Of a DNA stretch of 64,000 nt, positions 46,872 to 58,144 are shown one piece after another (position 1 is the first letter of the stretch; each line of letters opens with the position of its first letter). Under the pieces are notes generated by a model. The model did not search any database and was not told the DNA's origin. It saw only the letters and a program-made list of their open reading frames with translations. The DNA comes from Ilyonectria destructans (lineage: Eukaryota > Ascomycota > Sordariomycetes > Hypocreales > Nectriaceae): assembly GCA_020740775.1 (NCBI GenBank), contig JAHEWK010000001.1, positions 2,480,001 through 2,544,000 on the forward strand, read 5' to 3'. Position numbers and translations under genes: made by a program.

Positions 46872-48082
46872 GTTGTGCAGCTTAATAAAGCAATAAAGAT
46901 GGACCAGTAGAGATTTAAAGGTGGAGAGCAGCATCTCGTCGAATATATGTGCTCAAATGCCAGCATTCGAATCCTCCCATGTTGCAGCCTGCGTCCTACC
47001 TAAGCCACACAAAAATGCCCGTGTCTCCCCAAGGAAGTGGCAACTTCCAGGCGCAGCACCGTGTGATAAGCAAGCTAGTCAAACTTGCGCCCAGAGCACG
47101 AGCAAGTTCGCCCGCAGGCAACGAGTTTCACGTTGGCTGGCTGTGATCGGATTTGGGGGCTGAGTAATTGGGGTCTGCAATGTGCCACTCGATTTAGAAA
47201 GTCAGCCTGGCCACGAGCTCCAGGCGAAATGACCTCACACGGATCTTTAAACTCCTTATCCAAGTGTCATAATCAATTGAAGTTGAGTGATACAAGGCAG
47301 CGCCCAAAGTGGAACATGACGGAGGTGCGCGGGCCGAAATAGCTTCCAGCCAGGAAAAGCCCACGGATATATACCGGTGACCACTTCGATAGAATAGGGA
47401 TGAGTTGTATTGGATAAATTTTCGGTGAGTGATCTGTTACTAAAATCAAAGGAACAAACACTGAGGTTGCCAGGAGCAGGTAATAACGACACCCTCCAAT
47501 ATACCTTAGACGGGAATACAACTTTGATATCTAGCATCTAAAATCAACAGGAGACATAATATTTGGTTATTCTTACTCATAGCGGTAAGGTGATCGCCAT
47601 GTAAATAAAGTAGTTTAGCCTCGCTCATATCCGTAAATCGAAGCAACGTAATGAGTGACACTACGGTCTATCTATAATCCCCAACACTATCGGACCCAAT
47701 GACACTGTCAGCATAACCTCCCAGTGCTGTTTCCTTTCTTTTAGATGAAAACTGTGACAGGACAGGGTCTCGGTCTTGCATGTAGACAGCAGAGCAGGTC
47801 AACCTGTGGCACTGAACGAAGGTGCCTGATCGATGCCCCTGAAAATCCCATCAACGGAGGAAATTCTAGGTTAACTAAATACAGGACCCCAGACCTCCGA
47901 CATCCCTAATTCGAGCCTCTAACCGAAGGGGGAACTGTGCCGCACTCAAGGTCGGAACGAGGGCATTCAGGGGCGTGTCTCGCAAATATATGCTGCAGAA
48001 TGACTAGTTCGCGCTCTTTGTCTCTCCCACAGAATCTAGCGACCTCTCTAAAGCTCTATAACCTGATTCAAAACGCCGACAT
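46872..48082. other. Intergenic, no gene seen
   Basis: 1.2 kb holding the promoter of the glycine-rich-tail gene's neighbour side and the 3' end of threonine synthase. It is AT-richer towards 47,400-47,700. No gene was recognised. Confidence 0.5.
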
Positions 48083-50048
48083 CTACTGCTTCAGACTGCC
48101 CTCAATTTGCGCGATGACAATTTCTCGCACCTTGGACCATGAGTTCTCGACGTCGGTCACACGTGTCTCTTTCTCGGCAAGCTCAACAAACTCGGCGGGG
48201 AGGACAGTGTTGAAATCGAAACCCGCCTCGTTTTCCAAGGCCATGGTGACAGCCGACGCAAACTTGGCCGGGTGAGCGGTCGAGAGCGAGATGTGAGGCA
48301 GCTCAGGTCCGGTTCGGCTGATGGATCGCTCCGCGGCGGTAACACCCACTGCCGTGTGGGGGTCCAGAACGTAGCCGATATCCTGGTAGTACTTCTTGAT
48401 GGTTTCGATGGTCTGGGTATCGGTGACTCGCTCGCTCTCGAAGGTGCGGCGGGCGCTCTCCAACACGTCGAGGTAGACGGGGCCGAAACCACCCTTGGTC
48501 TTCAAGTCGGACAGCCAAACTGTAACCTCTTGGGAGGCCTGTTTCCTGCTCCACTCGTCGTCCATGCCGGCCTTGGAGGCGAATTCGTAAGCGAGGAACC
48601 AGAGCAGGCGCTCGAAGTTGCTGGAGACCAGGATGTCCATGGCAGGGCTGAGCGTCTCGCGCGCGCCGTCGTCGCTCACGCCGTTGGTTTCCGCTGCTCC
48701 TTCCGCCTCGGGCTTCTTCTCATATCGGCCAGTCTTCCAGAACCGATCCAAGATGTCGTTCTCGTTGGTGGCGATGACAAGCTTCTCGGTGGGGAGGCCC
48801 ATGCGAGTGGCAAAGTATCCAGCCAGGACGTCGCCAAAGTTGCCGGTGGGGACAACGGCTCTAACCTTGTCGCCGACGTTGAATGAGGGCGAGGCTTTGG
48901 CCAACGCGAAATAAGAGTGGAAGTAGTAGACGATCTGGGCCAAAATTCTAGCCCAGTTGATGGAGTTCACCTGGAATATTGTCAGCTTTAGGAAAACACG
49001 GACATGGCTAGTCCTTCATGACGGAGTACATACGGCTCCGAGCTTTAGCGCCTTGTTGGCCTCGGGGTCGGCGAACAACGCCTTAACGATGTCTTGGCAA
49101 TCATCAAAGGTGCCCTCGACCGCCATGTTGTGGACGTTTTCATCCAGGATGGTGGTCATCTGCTTTTCTTGCAGAGGACTAACGCGGCCCTTAGGATGGA
49201 GGATGAATACCGATACATCCTTCTTGCCCCTGAGACCATAAATGGCAGCCGATCCAGTCTACAGATTGTTAGTGACTCAATTGGAAAGTTCTCGATGGGG
49301 GAATTTACATCACCGCTGGTTGCGCCGACGACCGTCAGATGATGCCTATCTATCAACTTGTCAGTCCTTGGATCCTCGAGAGCTAGATTCCAGGTGACTC
49401 ACCTTTCCCCTCTTTCCCCTCATTCTTGCGAACAAGGAAATACTCGAAGAGATTACCCAGGAATTGCAGGGCGCCTACAAATTGGTCAGTTTCACCGAGA
49501 TACGGGATAGTTAGCCCTCCATGAATAGTACGTACAGTCCTTGAAGGAATAACTCGGGCCGTGGAATAGTTCGAGGAGGTTGAGGTTATCCTTCAGAGGT
49601 ACCAATGGCGTAATAGCATCTGAACGGAAGGTCGAGTAACTTCGGTCGATGATGGCTTTCAAGTCGTCGGCAGGGATCTCATCAGTCGACACGTACAGGC
49701 TGATGATCTTGAAGGCCAATTCGGCGTATGACAAGTCTTTCCAACTTTGCTGAGGTGGTTTTCCGCATTAGCCTCATCGAAGGGAGGGGAAATGACTTGA
49801 AATAGAACAGTAATTGTGGACCACTGAGCACCTACCCAATCTGCTGCAATTGGAATTTCCTCGGGCAAGAAAAGACCGCCGTCTGCGGCGAGTCCCTTGA
49901 GTACAACAGTTTCAAATGAAAGCTGGGAAAGTTCAGTACGTGGTCAGATGTATTCCATGTTAAGGAAGCATACGCCTTGGTCACCACCTCGGGTGGAGAG
50001 GTAGGTTTGCGAAGCACTATGAGTGCGTCCTTCCGGGATGGTCGCCAT
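48083..50048 (-). CDS. THR4: Threonine synthase
   Basis: Seven exons (49974..50048, 49836..49922, 49536..49749, 49403..49474, 49309..49349, 49034..49258, 48083..48970) join in frame to 533 aa, close to fungal Thr4. It converts O-phosphohomoserine to threonine and phosphate with PLP in the cytosol, the last step of threonine synthesis. Markers: N-terminal STRGGDQGLSFETVVLKGLA and ADGGLFLPEEIP; PSYSFKDCALQFLGN, whose Lys124 should bind PLP; HHLTVVGATSGDTGSAA, the phosphate-binding segment; VPTGNFGDVLAGYFA; and WFLAYEFAS. A stretch rich in Glu/Ala (EKKPEAEGAAETNG) is a loop insertion. All six introns are 50-86 bp with GT-AG ends. Confidence 0.95.
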
Positions 50049-51445
50049 GATGTGGATAATGTCGGTTCAATGGGTTTAGAAGAATATGAAAGCTGAACAG
50101 CGATGACTTGTATATTGGTCCGTCCACAACTCGACTGGCATAATTACATGACAGCGGGAAAAGTTTTCATGGGACGTCGGGCCGGTATCGGAACATCATA
50201 TAGTCCGTGCGGGGGCAAATGTTGTGACTGGCCGGCCGGAGATACCCGATTTGCCTCAAAGTTCAACCGCGTGGCTCATAAAAGACTAAGGTGTTTGTTA
50301 GTCAGGGATGTGGAAGACTAATAATGTAGTGAGTCAGGAGTTCTCCACTGTTCATCTTGAATCCGAATCGCGGAGTAATCAACCCTGTCATGGCGAACAA
50401 ATACGAAACTATTTCCCATGAGGTTGTAAGCAGTGCGATCTCGGATGTGCCAAAAGCTCCCCTCAATGTAGCTCAAAAAATGCATAACCAACCAAGGGCG
50501 GTCATATACTCGAGTAGTTCAATTAAGCACAGTACTAACTTTCGGGTTGGAAATTGCTGGGCGCGGATTGCAATATCAAGGTCGCAATACATGATTACTA
50601 TAACTTACAGCTCATGTAAGACTTTCCAATTATCTACGTCATGGTTGAAAATGAGGGACTCGGCACAATACTTACTTAGTAATACTACTAAACTTGGAGA
50701 CGAAACTCTAGCACACCAAAATCCATTTCTGTTTCTAGAGCTGAGCTCCTACCGCTCTAGCTGAGTCGATGCTGACATCGGGCTGAGGAACCCTGAGTCC
50801 AGGCTGAGGCGGGATGAGCTTGGGCTGAGGGTTTTGGTGGACAAAGAACATGAGTGATATACCACGATAACTGCCGAGCATGCTGGAGATCTTCACTTTT
50901 GCTCAGCCAAGCGAATAAACAGAGGGTGCTGGGTAGGCCCACTTTTGGTATCATATAGCCTGGTAAGAGACCCTGCGAGGACCAGAACTGGGACCATGTC
51001 CCTATTTTGGGTGGCAGTTGGACTTCCCCACCTCGAAGAATCCGGCCTAAGTTAATTGATGTCCCGATAGACGTCTTTGTTCAGTGCCGTTACCGCTGAG
51101 ATTCTGTACCTTTCTCGATATATGCCGATAAAACTAAGATTGTAGTCTAGGTACTATTTGTGAGAGCATCACTAGTTAATTTCTTAAAGTGATTTCTATT
51201 AGCTAGTTAGCCCTAGCTGTAAGATGCAATGGTGCCCCATGGATGGTGGATCAAATAAATGATATATTGATCTGCTCGTATGATTATTGGTATGAAGCAA
51301 CCTTAGGAAATCTCATGCCCTTCTACCAAAGCGGTGATGTATGAACTACGCCTTGCCTTTACCTGTATTTAGAATACTGCCTAAGAAGGCAGTGTAAGAG
51401 TGATTCTTCATGTACATTAGCTTCCCGATGAATAAGGTGGCGTAA
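50049..51445. other. AT-rich intergenic DNA
   Basis: About 1.4 kb with many stop codons in all frames. A GGCTGAGG-like motif recurs near 50,780-50,840. It may be mutated repeat DNA upstream of the decayed gene at 51.4 kb. No gene is seen. Confidence 0.5.
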
Positions 51446-51812
51446 GGCAACTTGGACTTGAGAAGAGTCAAATAAGAAACGGTCAAAAGCAGGCGTATAC
51501 TGCAGACAACGCAAAACAATGTCTCTATAAAGCAGGAATCGCCAGGGCCTGATCGATTCTAACTTCTGATGCAGAAGACGCAGTGTCCCTGTTGCATCGG
51601 CAATGAGGGCATGTCACGGGTGTAGAGGACGCTCTCCTATTGCCGGCCTACCGTGATGAGTGACTACTTTGAACGCGAGCATCTCAAAATTATAGGAGAG
51701 AAGGCGCGCAATGGCAAGATCACATGTGAGCACTCAAATGCAAGGAGGGATTGAAGTTAGAGCATCTGGACAATGTCTGGAATCACGCCTAACGTGTCCA
51801 TGATGTCTGACT
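51446..51812 (+). pseudogene. Relic of a FluG/DUF3435-type C-terminal zinc finger
   Basis: One frame reads GNLDLRRVK, stop, ETVKSRRIL ... QKTQCPCCIGNEGMSRV, stop, RTLSYCRPTVMSDYFEREHL and GKITCEHSNARRD. After a one-base frame change it continues LKLEHLDNVWNHA, stop, RVHDV, stop, L. The order CPxC..., YCRP, H, CEH, LDxxxNH, RVH matches what I remember of the C2H2-like C-terminal region of fungal FluG-domain/DUF3435 proteins, which are tyrosine-recombinase relatives. At least four stops and one frameshift show that it is dead. The stops at Gln/Lys positions fit C-to-T mutation. The upstream recombinase part was not recognised and is probably lost or further decayed. Confidence 0.55.
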
Positions 51813-52311
51813 TCGGCCTGGGCACAGGAGGGCTCGGCAAGGATATATGGCTAGGTACTGTAGATGATAAGAGAGGTTAGCTAGACAAGCAGCGGGGATA
51901 ATAGGGGTTTCCTTGGAGAGATATATGTCTTAGAGCCAACTAAAACGCATTAACTAAAATGGGAGCCTCACCCACGCCTGGGGGGGTTTTTGTTTTGTTT
52001 TTTAAATTATATCGACACAATCTTTGTTACAGCAGAGCTTCTGGGCATCAGCTGCTGTTACTGACTGCGAGGCAGCTGATCAGACCGTGGAACGGGCGAA
52101 ATAGACCCGCTTGGCTAATAGTTTGAAAATTTCTATCAAACATAGATTCTGCCACGGCAGACTGCTAGGCTACCTCGGCGGCTAACTGCGCTGGCCAGGT
52201 TTGAAACCAACATGCAGGTTCTTTTCAAATTCGTCCATTGCTTTTCCACCGTCCGCTTCCAGATCTTTATTGACACAGACCGACTTTCAGACTCTAACTA
52301 ACATAGACGCA
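51813..52311. other. AT-rich intergenic DNA
   Basis: Degenerate sequence following the relic, with a T-rich tract at about 51,990-52,010. No gene was recognised. Confidence 0.5.
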
Positions 52312-52649
52312 ATGAGCTTATCCGCCGTAGGTGCAACAGATGTCGCTGGGTCGGACACCACCCATTCGACAACTCAAAAGCAGAGACCACACCCACAGGA
52401 CCCGGCAGGTTGGTTAGACTTGACCCAGAGATAACAGAACTATAGCTAACCTTGACCTAAAGTCTTGCAGTGCCGGGACCAGATGTAGAGCAAACTCCCT
52501 CGCCTCTCTGGCATATCTCCCTAGCTCCTAGCAAGCACAAGTGCGATTGCTGTGCCGACCAGCATTCTGCTGTATTGGTTTGTATCCGCCGCTGGAGTAT
52601 TGTGGTATCCTTTGCCAGGAAGGTTGCGCCGGTTCTGATTTTACTTTAG
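52312..52649 (+). CDS. Possible small two-exon protein
   Basis: Two putative exons, 52312..52408 and 52471..52649, separated by a 62-bp GTTGGT...TTGCAG intron with a CTAAC branch motif, would give 91 aa in frame. The peptide starts MSLSAVGATDVAGSDT, has KHKCDCCADQH in the middle and ends hydrophobic. I do not recognise it. It could be a chance model or the remnant of a larger gene. Confidence 0.25.
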
Positions 52650-53249
52650 TTGATGAATGCTCTGTGAATTATGGCCTTGTAGCTGCTCTTCTGACATTGG
52701 CGTTATAGGTCCATCTATGCATATATATTCATTCCCAGTTGCTTATTTCAGGGCATCGAACCATCATCCCGTGTAAAGTTTCGTACTATCCCTTGAAGCT
52801 GACACGACGACTACGTCCGAGTCTGGGAAAAAAGGTGATGTGATTTTACTGTATAATAGCGATCCGTTACTGTATGAATAGTAGTGCTCTTAGGTAATTG
52901 GTAGGACACTGCTTATCCCGCCAAGGACCGCTAGCGTGTTAACCAAACTTTCTTACGCAAACTACGTACCTTTCTTTGTACTATTTTTCATTCACCAAAC
53001 TTTCTTACGCAAACTTCGTACCTTTCTTTGTACTATTTTTCGTTCCCGTGACGGGGCTTATCCCTTTGTTAGCCTGCGCTGGTAATAGACCTAGGAGATG
53101 ATCAGCCCCGCCGATGAGCATCAACAGTCACTTTCGCCAAACCATCAGCAAACGGACGAGGGAAGTCGGTCGACGTGCACAACTGTGCAACTTGTGGCAT
53201 TCTATTAAACTAAATCCTTGAAGCAATTGTACACGCCGAGCGGCCAGCG
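52650..53249. other. Intergenic region upstream of the NLR
   Basis: The promoter side of the NLR gene. It contains the tandem duplication at 52942..53045 and is otherwise featureless and AT-rich. Confidence 0.5.
52942..53045. repeat. Tandem duplication of a 52-bp unit
   Basis: Two head-to-tail copies (52942-52993 and 52994-53045), each starting ACCAAACTTTCTTACGCAAA, differ at only two positions. They lie about 200 bp upstream of the NLR start codon. Confidence 0.9.
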
Positions 53250-56200
53250 ATGGCGACCATCCGAGATCATCCAGCGGCTCCCGAGACCGAGGCGTTTGGC
53301 CTGAGCAAGGAGGTCGACGGGCCCATCTCAACCATGGTCTCTGACTGCCAGTCGGACTTCTCAAAAAGCCACCAGTTTCTGGAGTCAAACGAAGAGGAAT
53401 CATATGCAATTATTCTGTGGAAACTGGAGAAAAGATTCGTCGACTGGGCGGCTTATCTCGGTGTCTTCGCTGAAGGAAATGCAAGTCTTGACCAACGTCT
53501 GAAACGTCATCCACGATATGCAGACCTTATTCTTTTCGGTTTGGATATGCTCAAGATGAACCTTATCCAGAGTAAGGCCGTTGCGAAATCTCCTTCAGAC
53601 TGCAAGCTTACAGAGTGTTAGTACCGGCCGACGTGAGTGATTCAAGTTCATCTTCAGGATCCTCAGATGGATCTTCAGATGGATCCTCAGATGACGAGGT
53701 GGACAGGCGAAAGATCGAATTTGAAGGCCTCCTGAAGTCGATAAACGAGCTTGACCGACTTGCAATTCACGTCCGACTGTCTTCTATCTCCTCTCTTGAT
53801 GCCCGAGTCATGGCATTCCGAGCAAGGAAGCCTGCAGAGGTCTATTCCTTCGAGGCCAAGGCGATATTCGCAGTCGAGATGCTCTATCCGGAAGCCTCTG
53901 AAACCCTCCGTCGACACTTGAGCAAGTCGATGGCGCATAGATATGCAAAGCTGTTCTACTGGAAGTCTCACGACAAGAAATTGCGCGCAGACCGGCGTCG
54001 CAATTGCAATACAAAACGGGGCGATGACTCCTTGCAGGCGCAACGAGAACCGACACCTCCGCTTGCCAAAGGATCGTCACATCAGCAACCATTAAAGGAT
54101 GGAAATCGGACTCCCCAAAAGCCTGAACCAAGTAGAGTCTCCGTTGGTACCTCGTTTCTATCTGGGACCTTTGCATCGGACCCGGGATCCCGACTCACCG
54201 CGCCGACTATGGAGGCGAAGATGCCGGTTCGAAGTCAAGTCGGCGCATCAACCGTTCTTGTAAGCGGTGCAAAGTTTCCCAGCCCTCCCGAGTTCGAGGA
54301 TGGAGAGGATCGAAAACCGTGTCCTTTCTGTCGAAAGGTCTTCCTGAAGGTTGACTTCACAGACACTGTGTGGTGGAGGTAAGCCGGTCCTCTGCTGATG
54401 ACAACCCCCATATCAAGATGCTAATTACAGTGTCCCAGATGCCATGTTAACGAAGACTTGCTGCCTTTTGTGTGCGTTTCGAGCACCTGTTTGGAGCGTC
54501 CAACCTTTGCCAGCCGATCTGACTGGAGAGCTCACATTGAGCAGGAGCATGGTGTCGTCTGGCGGCGAGGCCCAAGCAACCCGATAAGCAATGAAACAAT
54601 GTCTCGAGACCCTCAAGAAGCATCGGATTTCCACCCGCCTGCAGATATATGCCCCCTCTGCTGCCTGCCCCTTGACAAACCTAAACACGCAAAGACTAGC
54701 ATGCCTCAACACTCGGCGTCGTCCGCGCCGCAGACCTCCAACGAACCGCCGGAGACGGTGCCGCTGGATCCCATAACCGCGTTAGGCAGTAGTAGTAGGA
54801 GCACAAAAATAGAACGGTTCGAAGTTCCAAAGCAAGAGGGCGAGCTAGCAGGGGAGCAAGGAGACCAGGTGGCGACCAACACTCAGGCTGCGAAGGCGAC
54901 GAAGACTACTAATCCTACGACTAACCCTGTGCCTCACCGTATGACGAACCCTATGACGAATCTCATGATGATGAATCACATCGCCGATCATCTGCAATTT
55001 CTGGCCTTACTTACACCGCGATTGTCAACGGACAAGCTCGATGGGAATTTACATGATTTCTCCAGCTCCCAAGCACTCAGCAGCGACCGGATTTCTGGAA
55101 AGAGGAGCACTTTGGACGATCAGTTTGGACCCGCTGAAGGGAGCGAGGCTCAGGATATGGATGAGCACCCGTTCCTAGATAAAACTCCTCATCCCAGAAC
55201 GGGTCTAACGCTGGATCCGGCATGGCCGCACGATGAAGAGATCGACTCAGTGGAGTCAGTGGATTGGGGCATCTATTTGGTCCCGGCGCCATCCATTGCA
55301 GAGGGAGATGATAAGATCGAGCACCTGAAAAACGGGCGTGCAGATCGTGACAGGCTCTTGGAGGGAGCGTTGGACAATCTTCCAGGCGGCAGTGTCCACA
55401 AACTCTCGGTCAGGGCACTTTGCATTCTCAGAAGGATGCAAATTAGGTTGAGGCCGGCTCCAAGGGTCAAACATCATCGTGCCGACGCGGCTCTGTTCGC
55501 GCGAGAAATAACCCGAGAGGAGCTGCACGAGTTCTTCGATCACGCATTGTCCTTAGTAGACCGTGGAAAAGAAGACATTTTGGTCGACTACTGCGCCGAG
55601 CAAATCTGGGATCCTCGGCCCTACCAAGACCCGCGCCAGCCGACAGAAGATAAAATTGCTTCAAGGCGAACATTGTTTGCTTTGCTAGTCAGGTACGGTC
55701 AGCCGCTGGATATTCTGAGGTTTATCAAGGAAGGAATCTCAGACTTGGACATCCCCCTGTCCCCCGAAAGTCTGGGACGATGTTTTCCCGCCTGGACTGA
55801 AATGGATATCTCAAGATTCACCGTCCTGCAGAAAAGCAGCGTCAGTCGCGGCACAATACAGATGGGAGATACGATACTTGGATGGAATGCGATGCGCCAA
55901 GGTGATAGGGACAGACAATGCCTGGAAAACCTGCTCGAGACTGATCCCCGTGACGACAAGAAGCGCATCCAGGAGACCAAGGGCGGCCTACTCAGGGATT
56001 CTTACTGCTGGATCCTCTACAACGATGACTTCCAGCGATGGTGTGTCGATCCACAGAGCCAGCTGCTCTGGATCAAAGGCGACCCTGGCAAGGGCAAGAC
56101 TATGCTGCTATGCGGCATCATCGACGAGCTGAAGAAGGAGAAGGAGCCTAGCATTTGCCTGTCCTATTTCTTTTGCCAGGCCACCGAAGCACGACTGAAT

Positions 56201-58144
56201 AACGCGACGGCTGTGCTCCGTGGTCTAATCTACCTTCTCCTCGAACAAGTGCCGTCGCTTTTCTCGCATGTTCGCAATAAGCACGAGCATACAGGTAAAC
56301 GGGTTTTTGAGGATAGTAATGCCTGGGAAGCCTTGTCTAAGATCCTTGCGGCCATGCTCAATGACCCGAGCCTGAACGGTGCTATCCTAATCGTCGATGC
56401 CCTCGACGAATGCAAAACGAATCGACATCAGCTTCTTGACTTTATTACCCAACCTTCTCCCGTTAAGTGGATCGTCTCTAGTCGAAACTTGCCAGACATT
56501 GGGGAGATACTGAAAAGCGCAAAGCAGACAGTCAGGCTGGACCTCGAGCTGAACACAGACTCAATGAACAGGGCTGTTGGCACATATATTGGATACAATG
56601 TGGACCAACTAGCACATACACATAGATACGACAAGAAAGAAAGAGACACCGTCAACGCCTACTTGACATCCAATGCTGGCGGTACTTTTCTCTGGGTAGC
56701 CTCGGTCTGCCAGGAGCTCGCATATTCTGGGAGTATCCGGAAACGGAATCCACTCGCCAGATTAAAATCGTTTCCCCGCGGGCTCAATTCGCTCTACAAC
56801 CAGATGCTGGATCAGATTGACGATTTGGAGGATTCAGGCCCATGCAAGGAACTCCTAGCCGTTGCTTCAGTGGTCTACCGGCCTATCACCTTGGATGAAG
56901 TGAAAATTCTTGCTGAGTCGCTCGCGAACACCGACCGGGACGACTTAGAGAAGATCATCGGGTCATGCGGCTCTTTCTTGACCCTTCAAGGAGGTGTCAT
57001 TTACTTTGTTCATCAATCAGCGAGAGATTTCCTGCGTAATCAGGCATCCGATCGAATTCTACCTTCTGGCATTGCACATCAGCACGATGCTCTTTTCTCG
57101 AGGTCGCTGAAAGCTCTGCTAGCGGTGTTAAAACATGACGTCTACGGCCTAAACAATCCGGGGGTTTTCCTCGATCATGCCTCGTTGCCCATTCTCGGCC
57201 CATTAGCAGCAATCCGATACTCTTGCGTCCACTGAGTTGACCATCTCGTCCACTCGCATCCCACAAAGAGGATAAATCACAACAGGCTACATAACGGCGA
57301 CATCGTCTATAATTTCATCCAAAAGAAATACCTGCATTGGTTGGAATCTCTCAGTCTATTACGCAGTATGCAGGAGGGAGTCATAGCAGTCCATAAGCTT
57401 GAGGCTTTAGTAGTGAGTTGCTATAACAATATACGCTCTGGAGGCGGCCTAACAATTTTATAGAGAAACACAGAAGAACGACAGCTGGCAGGACTGCTGC
57501 AGGATGCCCGCCGCTTTCTTCTTTCCTTCCAACCGGCAATAGAGATTGCTCCATTGCAGGTCTATGCATCGGCACTGGTATTTAGTCCCGAACATAGTCC
57601 CATCAGAGAGCTTTTCCAGAAGGAAGCGCCGGGCAGGGTGATATCGAAACCAATAATGGAAGCGAATTGGAACCCTTGCCTGCAGACACTCGAATACCAT
57701 AGCGACGCAGTGACGTCAGTTGCGTTCTCAGCAGATGGCCAATGGATTGCATCGGGGTCGGCTGATTGTACAGTCAAGGTCTGGGATGCGGCGACGGGTG
57801 AATGCAAGCAGACATTCAAGGGCCATAGCTACGGGGTAACGTCAGTTGTGTTCTCAGCAGATGGTCAGCGAATCGCATGGCGGTCAGGTAAGTATATGGC
57901 CGAGATCTGGGATGTGGCGACGGGGAAATGCACTTCAGGAGATATTACCGACTTTGATCACCGTATGAGCGGTTACGGAATAAGCGGTTACGGTATAAGT
58001 GGTGATGGCAGATGGATTACGAAAGATGGAAGGAGTATTCTTTGGCTACCTCCGGAGTACCAAGCGACGGTATTGACTGCGGTGGAATCAACAGTCGCTA
58101 TCGGCTGCTATTCAGGCCTTGTATTGGTAATGAAGTTCTTTTAG
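53250..58144 (+). pseudogene. NACHT-WD40 NLR interrupted by one in-frame TGA
   Basis: Four exons (53250..53571, 53616..54378, 54439..57412, 57464..58144) stay in one frame over 1580 codons, but codon 1294 (57233-57235) is TGA. Order: an N-terminal unknown region; a Ser/Asp repeat (SSDGSSDGSSDDE); a zinc-finger-like part around 345-405 (CPFCRK, WRCHVNEDLLPFVC, WRAHIEQEH); a long linker; NACHT with Walker A GDPGKGKT (residues 909-916) and Walker B ILIVDALDEC (about 1011-1020); the winged-helix-like part ending VHQSARDFLR; then, beyond the TGA, YLHWLESLSL, LLQDARRFLL, YASALVFSP, two clear WD40 repeats and the family's usual C-terminal ILWLPPEY. In relatives I remember, the residue after SCV-(Y/H) is Trp, so TGG has become TGA. 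Such STAND proteins act in fungal non-self recognition and programmed cell death. As it stands, translation would stop at 1293 aa, leaving NACHT without its sensor. A sequencing error or strain polymorphism is possible. Confidence 0.8.
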
